34,326 bases of DNA from Bacteroidales bacterium (GTDB taxonomy: Bacteria > Bacteroidota > Bacteroidia > Bacteroidales > JAEINX01). The position numbers and the translations under genes are program-made. The notes beneath the pieces are model-generated. The model ran no database searches and was not told the DNA's origin. It saw nothing but the letters and a program-made list of their open reading frames with translations. The stretch lies in the NCBI GenBank assembly GCA_016342645.1, contig JAEINX010000037.1:1-34326 (forward strand), read 5' to 3'. This document shows, piece by piece, positions 28,012 to 34,326 of the stretch. Within the stretch, counting starts at the first letter, position 1; every line of letters begins with the position of its first letter.

Positions 28012-28168
28012 CCATGCGAAAATAGTAAAATTTTGTGTATGTGAGTAAAAATGATTTTTTTTAAAACCCTTACCTAATTTCTAATACCAGTATGGCTTGT
28101 TTTCACTCCAACACTCCATTTGCAATTTTAGAGGATTAAAAGACTTTATTGGAGGTTTTAATTTGGTG

Positions 28169-28972
28169 TTAAATATCTCTCTTCTTTAACAATAAATATG
28201 TTAAAAAGACAAATAAAATTGTATAAGAAACAACAATGGCAAGGTCGGTGAAGTTCACAAAATTGCGAAAATTTATTCCAAATATCTTCATTAAGGCAGT
28301 GTTCGGAACATCAATTAACTTGCCAATCATCCTAATTGGGAAATATTGAGAAACTTCTTCAGGGATTTTATACCACAAAATTCTTTCAATTATATAGCTA
28401 TAAAACAACAATATACCAATAGCAAAACCTGATTTTTTTACCAAAAATCCTACTAACATTGCAAAGCTGAGGAAGGAAAACAGTTCGAGTAAATAAACAA
28501 ATAGGAAATAAGTATTATTAAAAACTTTTGAAAAGCTAACGTATGTTGTATGAGTTAAGCCCAGAATTATTCCCGAAATAAAAAGAAATAAAGTTGAAGC
28601 AAGACTAATTGTAAAGATGAAAAGGAGTTTTGATTTCAGGAATTCCGATTTACTCATTCCGTTAATTATATTTTGTCGGATAGTTCGGAATGAAAATTCG
28701 TTGGAAACAAGAATTACAATTAGGACTGCAAGGAAAATTTTAAAATACCCGCCGAGATAAGTAATGTTTTGCCATACATCCGGAAAATTATATAATGAAA
28801 CTGTCGGTATTGGGATTGGTGAGTTCTTTCTTACATCGACAAAAAACTCATTAATAAAACTTTGTGTTCCAAAAATAACAACTCCCAGCACTGCGAGATA
28901 CAGGCCAAATAAAACCCAGAATGTTTTATATGGGGCAATTTTTTGATATTCTATTTTTAATAATTTAATCAT
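28169..28972 (-). CDS. ABC-2 type transporter permease
   Basis: 267 residues with six hydrophobic segments (about 19-36, 72-92, 112-135, 150-172, 175-195, 245-263) and a large extracytoplasmic loop after TM1, the layout of ABC-2 permeases (ABC2_membrane family). The N-terminus KIEYQKIAPYKTFWVL and the segment FRTIRQNIINGMSKSEFLKSK are typical of it. Its ATG overlaps the last 8 bases of the ATPase gene, so the two are translationally coupled and form one exporter. Substrate unknown: drugs, lipids and peptides (bacteriocin immunity) are all possible for this family. Confidence 0.87.
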   Translation of the reverse strand: MIKLLKIEYQKIAPYKTFWVLFGLYLAVLGVVIFGTQSFINEFFVDVRKNSPIPIPTVSLYNFPDVWQNITYLGGYFKIFLAVLIVILVSNEFSFRTIRQNIINGMSKSEFLKSKLLFIFTISLASTLFLFISGIILGLTHTTYVSFSKVFNNTYFLFVYLLELFSFLSFAMLVGFLVKKSGFAIGILLFYSYIIERILWYKIPEEVSQYFPIRMIGKLIDVPNTALMKIFGINFRNFVNFTDLAIVVSYTILFVFLTYLLLKKRDI

Positions 28973-29867
28973 TTTTTTCTGATAATAATTCGAGAAAATA
29001 AGACTCTAAGCTTTTCTTTTTGGCTGATAGATGTGATAGCACTATTCCTTTTCCGAAAAGGAAATTATTTAACTCTCCACAATTTGTTTTACCTTTAACT
29101 CTAACTACAAGTTTATCTCCTTCTTTTGTAATCGAATGCAAATTAGAAAAATCAGTAAGAGATTTTTGTAATTCTTCGAGATTATCGGAAGCTATTTCAA
29201 TTGTTAAGGTATCGGTAAGAACCTCATCCACATCACCTGAAAACATTGTTTTTCCATGGTTTAGGACAGCAACATGACTGCATACTTTTTGAACCTCATC
29301 CAATAAATGACTTGCAAGCAAAATAGTCGTACCATCGGATGCAATACGTTTTATCAGGTTTCTTGTTTCGGCAATTCCCTGTGGGTCTAAGCCATTAGTT
29401 GGCTCATCAAGTATCATCATCTCAGGATTACCAATCATAGCAGCAGCGAGAGCAAGTCGTTGTTTCATTCCGAGTGAGTAGGTTTTGAATCTGTCGTTTT
29501 TTCTCTCAAAAAGATCAACCGTTTTCAATACTTTTTCAATACTTTCATACCCTATTCCCTTAATATCTGCAACAATTCTAAGATTACTAATAGCAGTAAG
29601 ATAAGGATAAAAAAGAGGTGTTTCGATTATTGAACCGATATGTTTTCTTTCTTTATTGGTGAGTTCGTTTCCAAGCCATTTAAATGAACCCGAATCGGCA
29701 TTGATTACACCAAGGACAATCCCAATTGTTGTTGTTTTACCACTCCCGTTTGGGCCCAAAATTCCGTAAACATTTCCTTTTTCAATATCCAACGAGAGAT
29801 TGTCAACAGCTCTAATTCGCCCGTAATTTTTTGAGAGTTGATTGATAGATAATATTGTTTCCTTCAA
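28965..29867 (-). CDS. ABC transporter ATP-binding protein (ABC-2 partner)
   Basis: 300 residues. Walker A GPNGSGKTT (38-46), signature YSLGMKQR (130-137), Walker B MMILDEPT (150-157) followed by NGLDPQG, and H-loop His187 in LLASHLLDEVQ. The ~70-residue C-terminal extension (from about 220) is usual in CcmA/BcrA-type ATPases. It works with the permease whose start it overlaps. The start is TTG at 29867-29865, chosen because no in-frame ATG lies before the upstream stop and the family N-terminus (ILSINQLSKNYG) follows at once. This non-ATG start may lower translation. Confidence 0.93.
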   Translation of the reverse strand: MKETILSINQLSKNYGRIRAVDNLSLDIEKGNVYGILGPNGSGKTTTIGIVLGVINADSGSFKWLGNELTNKERKHIGSIIETPLFYPYLTAISNLRIVADIKGIGYESIEKVLKTVDLFERKNDRFKTYSLGMKQRLALAAAMIGNPEMMILDEPTNGLDPQGIAETRNLIKRIASDGTTILLASHLLDEVQKVCSHVAVLNHGKTMFSGDVDEVLTDTLTIEIASDNLEELQKSLTDFSNLHSITKEGDKLVVRVKGKTNCGELNNFLFGKGIVLSHLSAKKKSLESYFLELLSEKND

Positions 29868-29972
29868 ATTGTTATTTTTTGTAAAAGTACTTCATTTTTT
29901 GCATTAAAAAGAACTCATTGATTAACAATAGACGATTTAAACATAAAAATATTACACCTTTAAAATAAAATA

Positions 29973-30005
29973 TTGTTAAAGATATTTTTAAAATCTTTAT
30001 TTTTG
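29973..30005 (+). promoter_or_regulatory. Candidate promoter for the isocitrate/isopropylmalate-family gene
   Basis: TTG at 29973-29975, 22 bases, then TATTTTTG at 29998-30005. The ATG is 50 bases further on. This is one of the better matches to the phylum consensus in the window. Confidence 0.5.
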
Positions 30006-30054
30006 ACGTTTTATTTTAATTCATAGATTATTAATACTTATAAATATTTTAAAA

Positions 30055-31254
30055 ATGGCAAAAAGAACAATTGTAGCACTTCCCGGTGATGGAATTGGGA
30101 AGGTAGTTTTAGAAGAAACCATTAGAGTTTTGGATGCAGCCGGTTTTAAAGCCGATTATGTTGAAGGCGACATTGGTTGGGAATTTTGGAAAACCGAAGG
30201 CAATCCATTACCTCAAAGAACATTAGACTTGCTGGAGAAGCATAAAATCGCTTTATTTGGAGCAATTACCTCAAAACCTAAAGATGCAGCATTTGCTGAA
30301 CTTTCGCCAAAATTACAGGAAAAAGGATTGGTTTATTCAAGTCCGATAGTTGGTTTGCGTCAGCATTTTGGCCTTGATATTTGCATGCGTCCCTGCAGGT
30401 CTTATAAAGGTAATCCCTTGAATTTTATTAAAAGAGGAATTGGTGATGAAATTATTGAACCTATGGTTGATGTAGTAATTTTCCGACAAAACACCGAAGG
30501 ACTTTACGGCGGAGTCGAATGGTCAAATCCTCCCGAAAAGGTTTATGAAGCACTGATGACACACCCGAAATTTGTTAAAAATTTCTCTAAAACTCCTAAA
30601 GAAGAACTTTCGGTTTCGACTCGTATTTTTACTAAAAAAGCAACCGAAAGAATTTTAAGAGCTGCATTTGAGCATGCTAAAAAATATGGATATAAATCCG
30701 TTACAGTTTGTGAAAAACCAAACGTAATTCGTGAAACATCTGGAATGATGTATAAAATGGCTCAGGAGATTCAAAAAAGCGATTACCCTGAAATTGAACT
30801 ATGGAATACAAATATTGATGCTCAAATGATGTGGCTAACGAAAAATCCGGATAATTATGGAGTTATCGTTGCCGGAAATATGTTTGGCGATATTGTTTCC
30901 GATGGATTTGCAGGTTTAATAGGCGGACTCGGATTTGCATGTTCTGCCCAATTCAATCCTGATTCAGGTATCGGTGTTTTTGAACCGACTCACGGCTCAG
31001 CTCCGAAATATGCCGATTTTGACGTTTCAATTGTAAACCCGATTGCAATGGTTGAATCAGCTTGCATGATGCTTGATTTCATTGATGAAAACGAAATTGC
31101 AACCAAAATCAGAAAAGCAGTTGCCAAAGTAATAGCCGAAGGAAAAGTTCAAACCTACGATATGGCAAAAATGTCAGGCAAAGCTGATGTAATTGAGAAA
31201 GGAGCAGCTTCGACTCAAGAAATGGCGGATGCTATTATTCAAAGTTTAAAGTAG
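30055..31254 (+). CDS. Isocitrate/isopropylmalate-family dehydrogenase, probably isocitrate dehydrogenase
   Basis: 399 residues, beta-decarboxylating dehydrogenase family: oxidises a 2-hydroxy acid and releases CO2. N-terminal VALPGDGIGKVV (8-19). Substrate region SSPIVGLRQHFGLDICMRPCRSY, matching SxNxxLRQ of isocitrate dehydrogenase except for Ile where Asn is usual. Metal-binding acids are in NIDAQMMWL and GNMFGDIVSDGFAGLIGGLG. The cofactor loop reads THGSAPKYA, with Lys318 and Tyr319 at the positions that in E. coli Icd bind the 2'-phosphate of NADP; this favours NADP. The Ile change leaves some doubt about the exact substrate. The last codons overlap a 7-base-phased repeat array that continues downstream. 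Confidence 0.88.
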   Translation: MAKRTIVALPGDGIGKVVLEETIRVLDAAGFKADYVEGDIGWEFWKTEGNPLPQRTLDLLEKHKIALFGAITSKPKDAAFAELSPKLQEKGLVYSSPIVGLRQHFGLDICMRPCRSYKGNPLNFIKRGIGDEIIEPMVDVVIFRQNTEGLYGGVEWSNPPEKVYEALMTHPKFVKNFSKTPKEELSVSTRIFTKKATERILRAAFEHAKKYGYKSVTVCEKPNVIRETSGMMYKMAQEIQKSDYPEIELWNTNIDAQMMWLTKNPDNYGVIVAGNMFGDIVSDGFAGLIGGLGFACSAQFNPDSGIGVFEPTHGSAPKYADFDVSIVNPIAMVESACMMLDFIDENEIATKIRKAVAKVIAEGKVQTYDMAKMSGKADVIEKGAASTQEMADAIIQSLK

Positions 31255-31307
31255 AAAGGCTAATGGCTAAAGGAGGAAGGCTAAAGGCTAAGGGCTAAAG
31301 TTTAAAG
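31244..31307. repeat. Heptad tandem array, left inverted repeat of the four-helix cassette
   Basis: Nine 7-base units in register: GTTTAAA, GTAGAAA, GGCTAAT, GGCTAAA, GGAGGAA, GGCTAAA, GGCTAAG, GGCTAAA, GTTTAAA. The first two contain the last codons and the stop of the upstream dehydrogenase. Bases 31284-31307 match the reverse complement of 31711-31734 at 23 of 24 positions. Confidence 0.85.
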
Positions 31308-31338
31308 AAAAAATGATAAAAAATTTTAGAGTTATATT

Positions 31339-31689
31339 ATGAGTGATTTATCAGAGAAATTATTAAAATTTGCAATAAATATTATTAAGCTTTAGCGAAA
31401 AATACCAAATACTCCTGAATATAAAATTATTAAATATCAATTAATTAAAGCGGCAACATCTGCCGGAGCAAATTATGAAGAAGCACAGGGAGCCTCTTCA
31501 AAAGCAGATTTTACAAATAAAGTTAGAATATCATTAAAAGAAATGAGAGAATCTAATTATTGGTTAAAAGTTATAAAAGGAATTAATGACCAAGAAAAAT
31601 TACTAACCCAACTTGATATATTAGTAAATGAGTCAGAAGAATTAAAAAAAATCCTCGACTCAATCTGCGTTAAAAAAAAAAGAAAATAA
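31339..31689 (+). pseudogene. Four-helix-bundle protein (23S rRNA intervening-sequence protein family), amber-interrupted
   Basis: From the ATG at 31339 the frame runs to TAA at 31687-31689 with a single internal stop, TAG at 31393-31395 (codon 19). The rest reads as a normal member of the four-helix-bundle/S23 family: KLPNTPE-like start of helix 1 (here RKIPNTPEYKIIKYQLIKAA), the hallmark SAGANYEEAQGASSKADF, KEMRESNYWLKVI and a C-terminal helix SEELKKILDSI. No other stop or frameshift is seen in 117 codons, so the lesion is probably recent, or the stop is read through. The gene is flanked by inverted heptad arrays. Family members occur in rRNA intervening sequences and as stand-alone genes; the molecular role is unclear. 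Confidence 0.82.
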
Positions 31690-31710
31690 TACACATTGAA
31701 TTACTTTTTA

Positions 31711-31734
31711 CTTTAAACTTTAGCCTTTAGCCTT
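31711..31734. repeat. Right inverted repeat of the four-helix cassette
   Basis: The reverse complement reads AA, GGCTAAA, GGCTAAA, GTTTAAA, G and matches 31284-31307 with one mismatch. It lies 21 bases after the stop of the four-helix gene. Confidence 0.85.
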
Positions 31735-31776
31735 AAAATTAGATAAATAAAAACATGAAACTAAATATTTTAAAAA

Positions 31777-32334
31777 ATGAAAAAAGAAATACTTACTATC
31801 TGGCCAGAAATTGATTGGATCAAAGATAAGGAGCTGAGGGAAAAGACAGCAAAAACATGGGAATTGGCACTCGAAAGAAGTGTTTTAACACCAAAAGATT
31901 TAAATACAATTCCGTTCACACTGCTTTGTGGCCCTGATTTGAAGGTAACTTTTATGGATCATAAACGATCGGTTGTTCACATTGCTCGCGATGCCGGACA
32001 GACAATTAATGATTTCTACAAAGGCGAATTGACTTGCGATATGGATGTTTTAATTTCAGGTGCAATTCTTGCTGACGTGGGCAAATTGCTTGAATACGAA
32101 CTTGATGAAAATGGAAAAGCTGTTCAGGGCAATTATGGAAAGCATTTACGACACCCGTTTTCAGGTGTTTCAATTGCAGAAGAATGCGGTATTCCTGTCG
32201 AAGTTTGCCATATTATTGCTACTCATGCCGGAGAAGGCCATCTTGTAAAAAGAACCACTGAAGCATACGTCGTTCATCATGCTGATTTTATGACATTTCT
32301 TCCCTTCAAGGAAAGATTGATTGTAGAAAAGTAG
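31777..32334 (+). CDS. HD-domain-like protein with degenerate HD dyad
   Basis: 185 residues, helical, cytoplasmic. The pattern is that of an HD-type phosphohydrolase: His68 (VVHIA), then ISGAILADVGKLLEYE (93-107) where LHDVGK would be expected, His126 (HPFSG), CHIIATHAGEG (144-154) and HHAD (167-170). The dyad itself reads Ala99-Asp100, so the metal-binding His is missing while most other His/Asp sites remain. It may therefore be a weakened or altered enzyme, or a nucleotide-binding regulator. I cannot name a substrate. It follows the four-helix cassette on the plus strand and is convergent with arginine deiminase. Confidence 0.78.
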   Translation: MKKEILTIWPEIDWIKDKELREKTAKTWELALERSVLTPKDLNTIPFTLLCGPDLKVTFMDHKRSVVHIARDAGQTINDFYKGELTCDMDVLISGAILADVGKLLEYELDENGKAVQGNYGKHLRHPFSGVSIAEECGIPVEVCHIIATHAGEGHLVKRTTEAYVVHHADFMTFLPFKERLIVEK

Positions 32335-32395
32335 TTTCGGATAAGGAGTTTCGTATTTCGTAATAGCAGAAGACTCACATCTTTAAACTTTTAAT

Positions 32396-32442
32396 AAAAA
32401 CGGCCATTAAATTTCTGATTTTAATAGATTTTTTCCGTTTTT
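32396..32442. terminator. Bidirectional terminator candidate
   Basis: AAAAACGG (32396-32403) pairs with CCGTTTTT (32435-32442), with an inner ATTAAA/TTTAAT pairing. The A run and T run give a U tract in both directions, between two convergent genes. Confidence 0.45.
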
Positions 32443-32476
32443 GCCGAAACTATATTTTATCATTTACACATTCATT

Positions 32477-33739
32477 CTACCAATCAGCTGCTTTTCTTAC
32501 GATCGGCATTGTCATACATCTGGCACCACCACCACCTCTCGACAATTCTGCACCCTCAATAGTGATTACATATTTTTCGTAATCAGAAATATTAATTTTC
32601 TCATTTATAATATCTTTTGCTTTAAAAATCTCGAAACCATGTTTATTCATTTCTTCCAAAGTGTAGATATTTCTTCCATAACCGATAACTTTTCCCGGTC
32701 CGAGAGCGAAAAAATTTGCTCCGCTATGCCACTGTTCTCTTTCCTGAACATATAAATCCGTGCAACTACCACAGCAAATAGGCTCAAGGTTCATTCCAAG
32801 TTTCGATAGAGCTTCCGGAATATTTTTTTCTTCTTTGATTGAAATAACCTTTCCATTCTCAATGTGAATATGAATACATAAATATCTGCTTGAATTAATA
32901 ATCAAAGGCTCAAATATCATGCACTTATCACGATCAAGAATAGTAAAAACCATGTCAAGGTGAATGAAAGATTCCGGCGAGTAAGGTAATTCTTGAATAA
33001 TAATATGCTTTGTTTCTTTACTCTTTTTTATTTCTTCGATTATTGAATCGACACCCTGTGAGGTAGTTCGTAGGCCCACTCCTATCAATAAAATATCGTC
33101 TCGGGCAACTAAAACATCACCACCTTCAAACGTTGCTTTGCTTTCTGAATTAGTTGTTTTTGAGGGACAAACAGTTTTTGTGTTAAAAAGCGGATGATAA
33201 TCAAAAATGCTTTCCATAATAATTGCTTCTCTTTCGCGAATTTTATTAGCCATATTGCTGATAAAAACATTATTATTAATGGAAACCGAAGCATCTCTCA
33301 TATAAAAGAAATTATGCAATGGACGTAATGAATATCTTTCGCTGCTAAGAAAATTCGTAAGATTATCCTTTTTCAACCTGACTCCTTCAATTAATTGTTT
33401 TACAAGTTCTTCGGTTTCTAAAAAAAATAAACTTTCAAACAATATTTCATTCCCCTCATTTTTACAGATTCTTCCGATAAGGCCTTCCCTGACTTTTTCA
33501 TTATTTAAAATATCTTTGAGCAAGTCTCTTACTTGCAAAGTTTTAGCATATTTATTTAAGATTTTTTCAAGTTGCTCGTATTCTTTAAGAGCAACAGAAA
33601 GATTTAAAATATCAGAATACAATGCCCTTTCAGCATTTTTAGGTGTCATATTTTCAACCTCATAACCCGGTTTATGTAAAATCACATATTCGAGGTTTCC
33701 GATTTCCGAACGAACATCAATACTAATTTTTTGTTGCAT
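32477..33739 (-). CDS. arcA: Arginine deiminase
   Basis: 420 residues, close to the usual 410-418. Converts L-arginine to citrulline and ammonia, the first step of the arginine deiminase pathway. Visible family motifs: FEGGDVLVA (catalytic Asp), HLDMVFTILDRDK (catalytic His and Asp), and the C-terminal GGGGARCMTMPIVR with nucleophile Cys408. The N-terminus VRSEIGNLEYVILHKPG is typical. Ornithine carbamoyltransferase (arcB), carbamate kinase (arcC) and the antiporter arcD are not adjacent, so the energy-yielding pathway cannot be confirmed here; acid resistance or arginine nitrogen supply are alternatives. Confidence 0.93.
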   Translation of the reverse strand: MQQKISIDVRSEIGNLEYVILHKPGYEVENMTPKNAERALYSDILNLSVALKEYEQLEKILNKYAKTLQVRDLLKDILNNEKVREGLIGRICKNEGNEILFESLFFLETEELVKQLIEGVRLKKDNLTNFLSSERYSLRPLHNFFYMRDASVSINNNVFISNMANKIREREAIIMESIFDYHPLFNTKTVCPSKTTNSESKATFEGGDVLVARDDILLIGVGLRTTSQGVDSIIEEIKKSKETKHIIIQELPYSPESFIHLDMVFTILDRDKCMIFEPLIINSSRYLCIHIHIENGKVISIKEEKNIPEALSKLGMNLEPICCGSCTDLYVQEREQWHSGANFFALGPGKVIGYGRNIYTLEEMNKHGFEIFKAKDIINEKINISDYEKYVITIEGAELSRGGGGARCMTMPIVRKAADW

Positions 33740-33775
33740 AATGTGTTAATAAAAATTAAATATGAAACTATTTTG

Positions 33776-33783
33776 CAAAAATA
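33776..33783 (-). promoter_or_regulatory. Candidate -7 element for arginine deiminase
   Basis: The minus strand reads TATTTTTG, 36 bases upstream of the ATG. A TTG on the minus strand at 33809-33807 is 23 bases further up, slightly long for the -33 box. Confidence 0.4.
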
Positions 33784-33875
33784 ATAAAATTTAATGAATT
33801 AATTTTCAAGTCATCAGATAAGCTATTCCAAAATTAAAGAAAAATGTGTATTAATTTAACAACTTAATAAGCGAC

Positions 33876-34078
33876 TCATCTGATGATTGCTCCATGAGAG
33901 CTTTGGAAATATAGCGGTGTGAGAAGTGTAGCGGATGTTATTTGAATTTCATAATACGTAATCAAACTAATTTCAATAAAATCATAGTGCTCTAAATATT
34001 TTTCAAAATTCTCAACCACTATAACATCACCCTTGAAAAATATGAAAGAATATCTGTATCAACCAAAACTCTAATCAT
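33876..34078 (-). pseudogene. VapC-like PIN-domain toxin remnant, frameshifted and truncated
   Basis: The ATG at 34078 overlaps the antitoxin stop by 8 bases, as in vapBC operons. The first 15 codons read MIRVLVDTDILSYFS, the PIN N-terminus with its first active-site Asp, but the frame stops at TAG 34019. One base over, the reading continues GDVIVVENFEKYLEHYDFIEIS then LITYYEI, which is normal PIN sequence, so one T is missing from the T run at about 34038-34042. After 33945 the similarity ends and the frame stops at 33876. Only about 45 of ~130 residues remain, without the later acidic residues, so the toxin should be inactive. Confidence 0.72.
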
Positions 34079-34307
34079 CAGTTCTTCTTTTGTTTTTTTG
34101 ACGATTATTAATCAAGTTTTCGGTAAAATCTTTTAGGATAGAATCATCGATGTTTTGCCATGCTCCCGCAAATGATGAAGTTTTTGTCTTTTTGTTTATT
34201 TCTTCCTCAAACTTAGAAATAAAGTCATCCAGTTCATTTAATTTTTCAGAAGGAATTCGAAAAATTTTCCTTAATATTTGCTGTCTTTTCTGCGTGTCAG
34301 TGATCAT
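34071..34307 (-). CDS. VapB-like antitoxin (DUF2281-like)
   Basis: 78 residues, charged, no membrane segment. The C-terminal half SSFAGAWQNIDDSILKDFTENLINNR followed by a basic tail is the type of toxin-binding segment seen in antitoxins of PIN-domain toxins. The N-terminal half (LRKIFRIPSEKLNELDDFISKFEEE) resembles DUF2281. A PIN-toxin start overlaps its last codons, which supports the assignment. The start ATG at 34307 is only 19 bases from the window end, so the promoter is not visible. With the toxin broken, the antitoxin may now be an orphan or guard against a related toxin elsewhere. Confidence 0.75.
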   Translation of the reverse strand: MITDTQKRQQILRKIFRIPSEKLNELDDFISKFEEEINKKTKTSSFAGAWQNIDDSILKDFTENLINNRQKNKRRTDD

Positions 34308-34326
34308 ATATTTTTATTTTTTCAAA

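Noticed and set aside
31339..31689. Diversity-generating retroelement, because Avd is a four-helix-bundle protein
   Set aside because: No reverse transcriptase, template repeat or variable repeat is in the window.
33850..33895. Minus-strand reading ISKALMEQSSDESLIKLLN that looks protein-like
   Set aside because: A stop lies just upstream in the same frame and only about 14 codons follow the ATG; I could not tie it to a gene.
1..34326. CRISPR array, tRNA, rRNA, insertion sequence or prophage
   Set aside because: No regularly spaced repeats, no cloverleaf other than the tmRNA ends, and no transposase, integrase or phage structural genes were recognised by eye.

Overview
The window looks like a chromosomal segment from a member of the Bacteroidota, probably a Bacteroidales/Marinilabiliales-like lineage. 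The DNA is strongly AT-rich. Several genes are preceded by the phylum-type promoter (-33 TTG, -7 TAnnTTTG) and there is little sign of Shine-Dalgarno sequences. Phylum-typical genes include a TonB-dependent receptor with a carboxypeptidase-regulatory-like N-terminus, a probable PPi-type phosphofructokinase, MORN/YwqK-type repeat proteins, large hybrid histidine kinases and a tmRNA whose tag begins GENN.

Layout. Bases 1-3770 hold two tandem hybrid sensor kinases; the first is cut by the window edge. A tmRNA gene (minus, 3810-4204) follows, then a surface-lipoprotein-like MORN protein and an ABC-F ATPase. Bases 7215-11640 (minus) hold a short-chain prenyl diphosphate synthase, RfbA and an 800-residue RND/MMPL exporter. 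Divergent from the exporter is a TPR-like lipoprotein, followed by a 2-hydroxyacid dehydrogenase and the PFK. After about 440 bases without a gene comes an S9 prolyl-oligopeptidase-family gene split by a one-base frameshift, then a secreted protein with a duplicated C-terminal module. Bases 20406-23393 (minus) hold a small His-rich membrane protein upstream of a TonB-dependent receptor, with a promoter and an inverted repeat in front of the pair. A GT39-like membrane glycosyltransferase and recR share the minus strand, followed by a second MORN protein, a polyprenyl-phosphate sugar transferase with an inserted Cys cluster, and an ABC-2 exporter pair. The right end holds an isocitrate/isopropylmalate-family dehydrogenase, a heptad-repeat cassette around a four-helix-bundle gene with an amber codon, an HD-like protein lacking the dyad histidine, arginine deiminase, and a VapB-like antitoxin whose VapC partner is broken.

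Most of the window is ordinary housekeeping and envelope sequence. The least ordinary parts are (a) the four-helix-bundle cassette at 31244-31734, with 7-base-phased flanks that form an inverted repeat and run into the last codons of the upstream dehydrogenase gene; (b) the His-rich protein/TonB receptor pair, which I infer to be a transition-metal uptake unit with its own operator candidate; and (c) three genes apparently broken by single lesions (S9 peptidase, four-helix protein, VapC). No CRISPR array, tRNA, rRNA, transposase or prophage was recognised.
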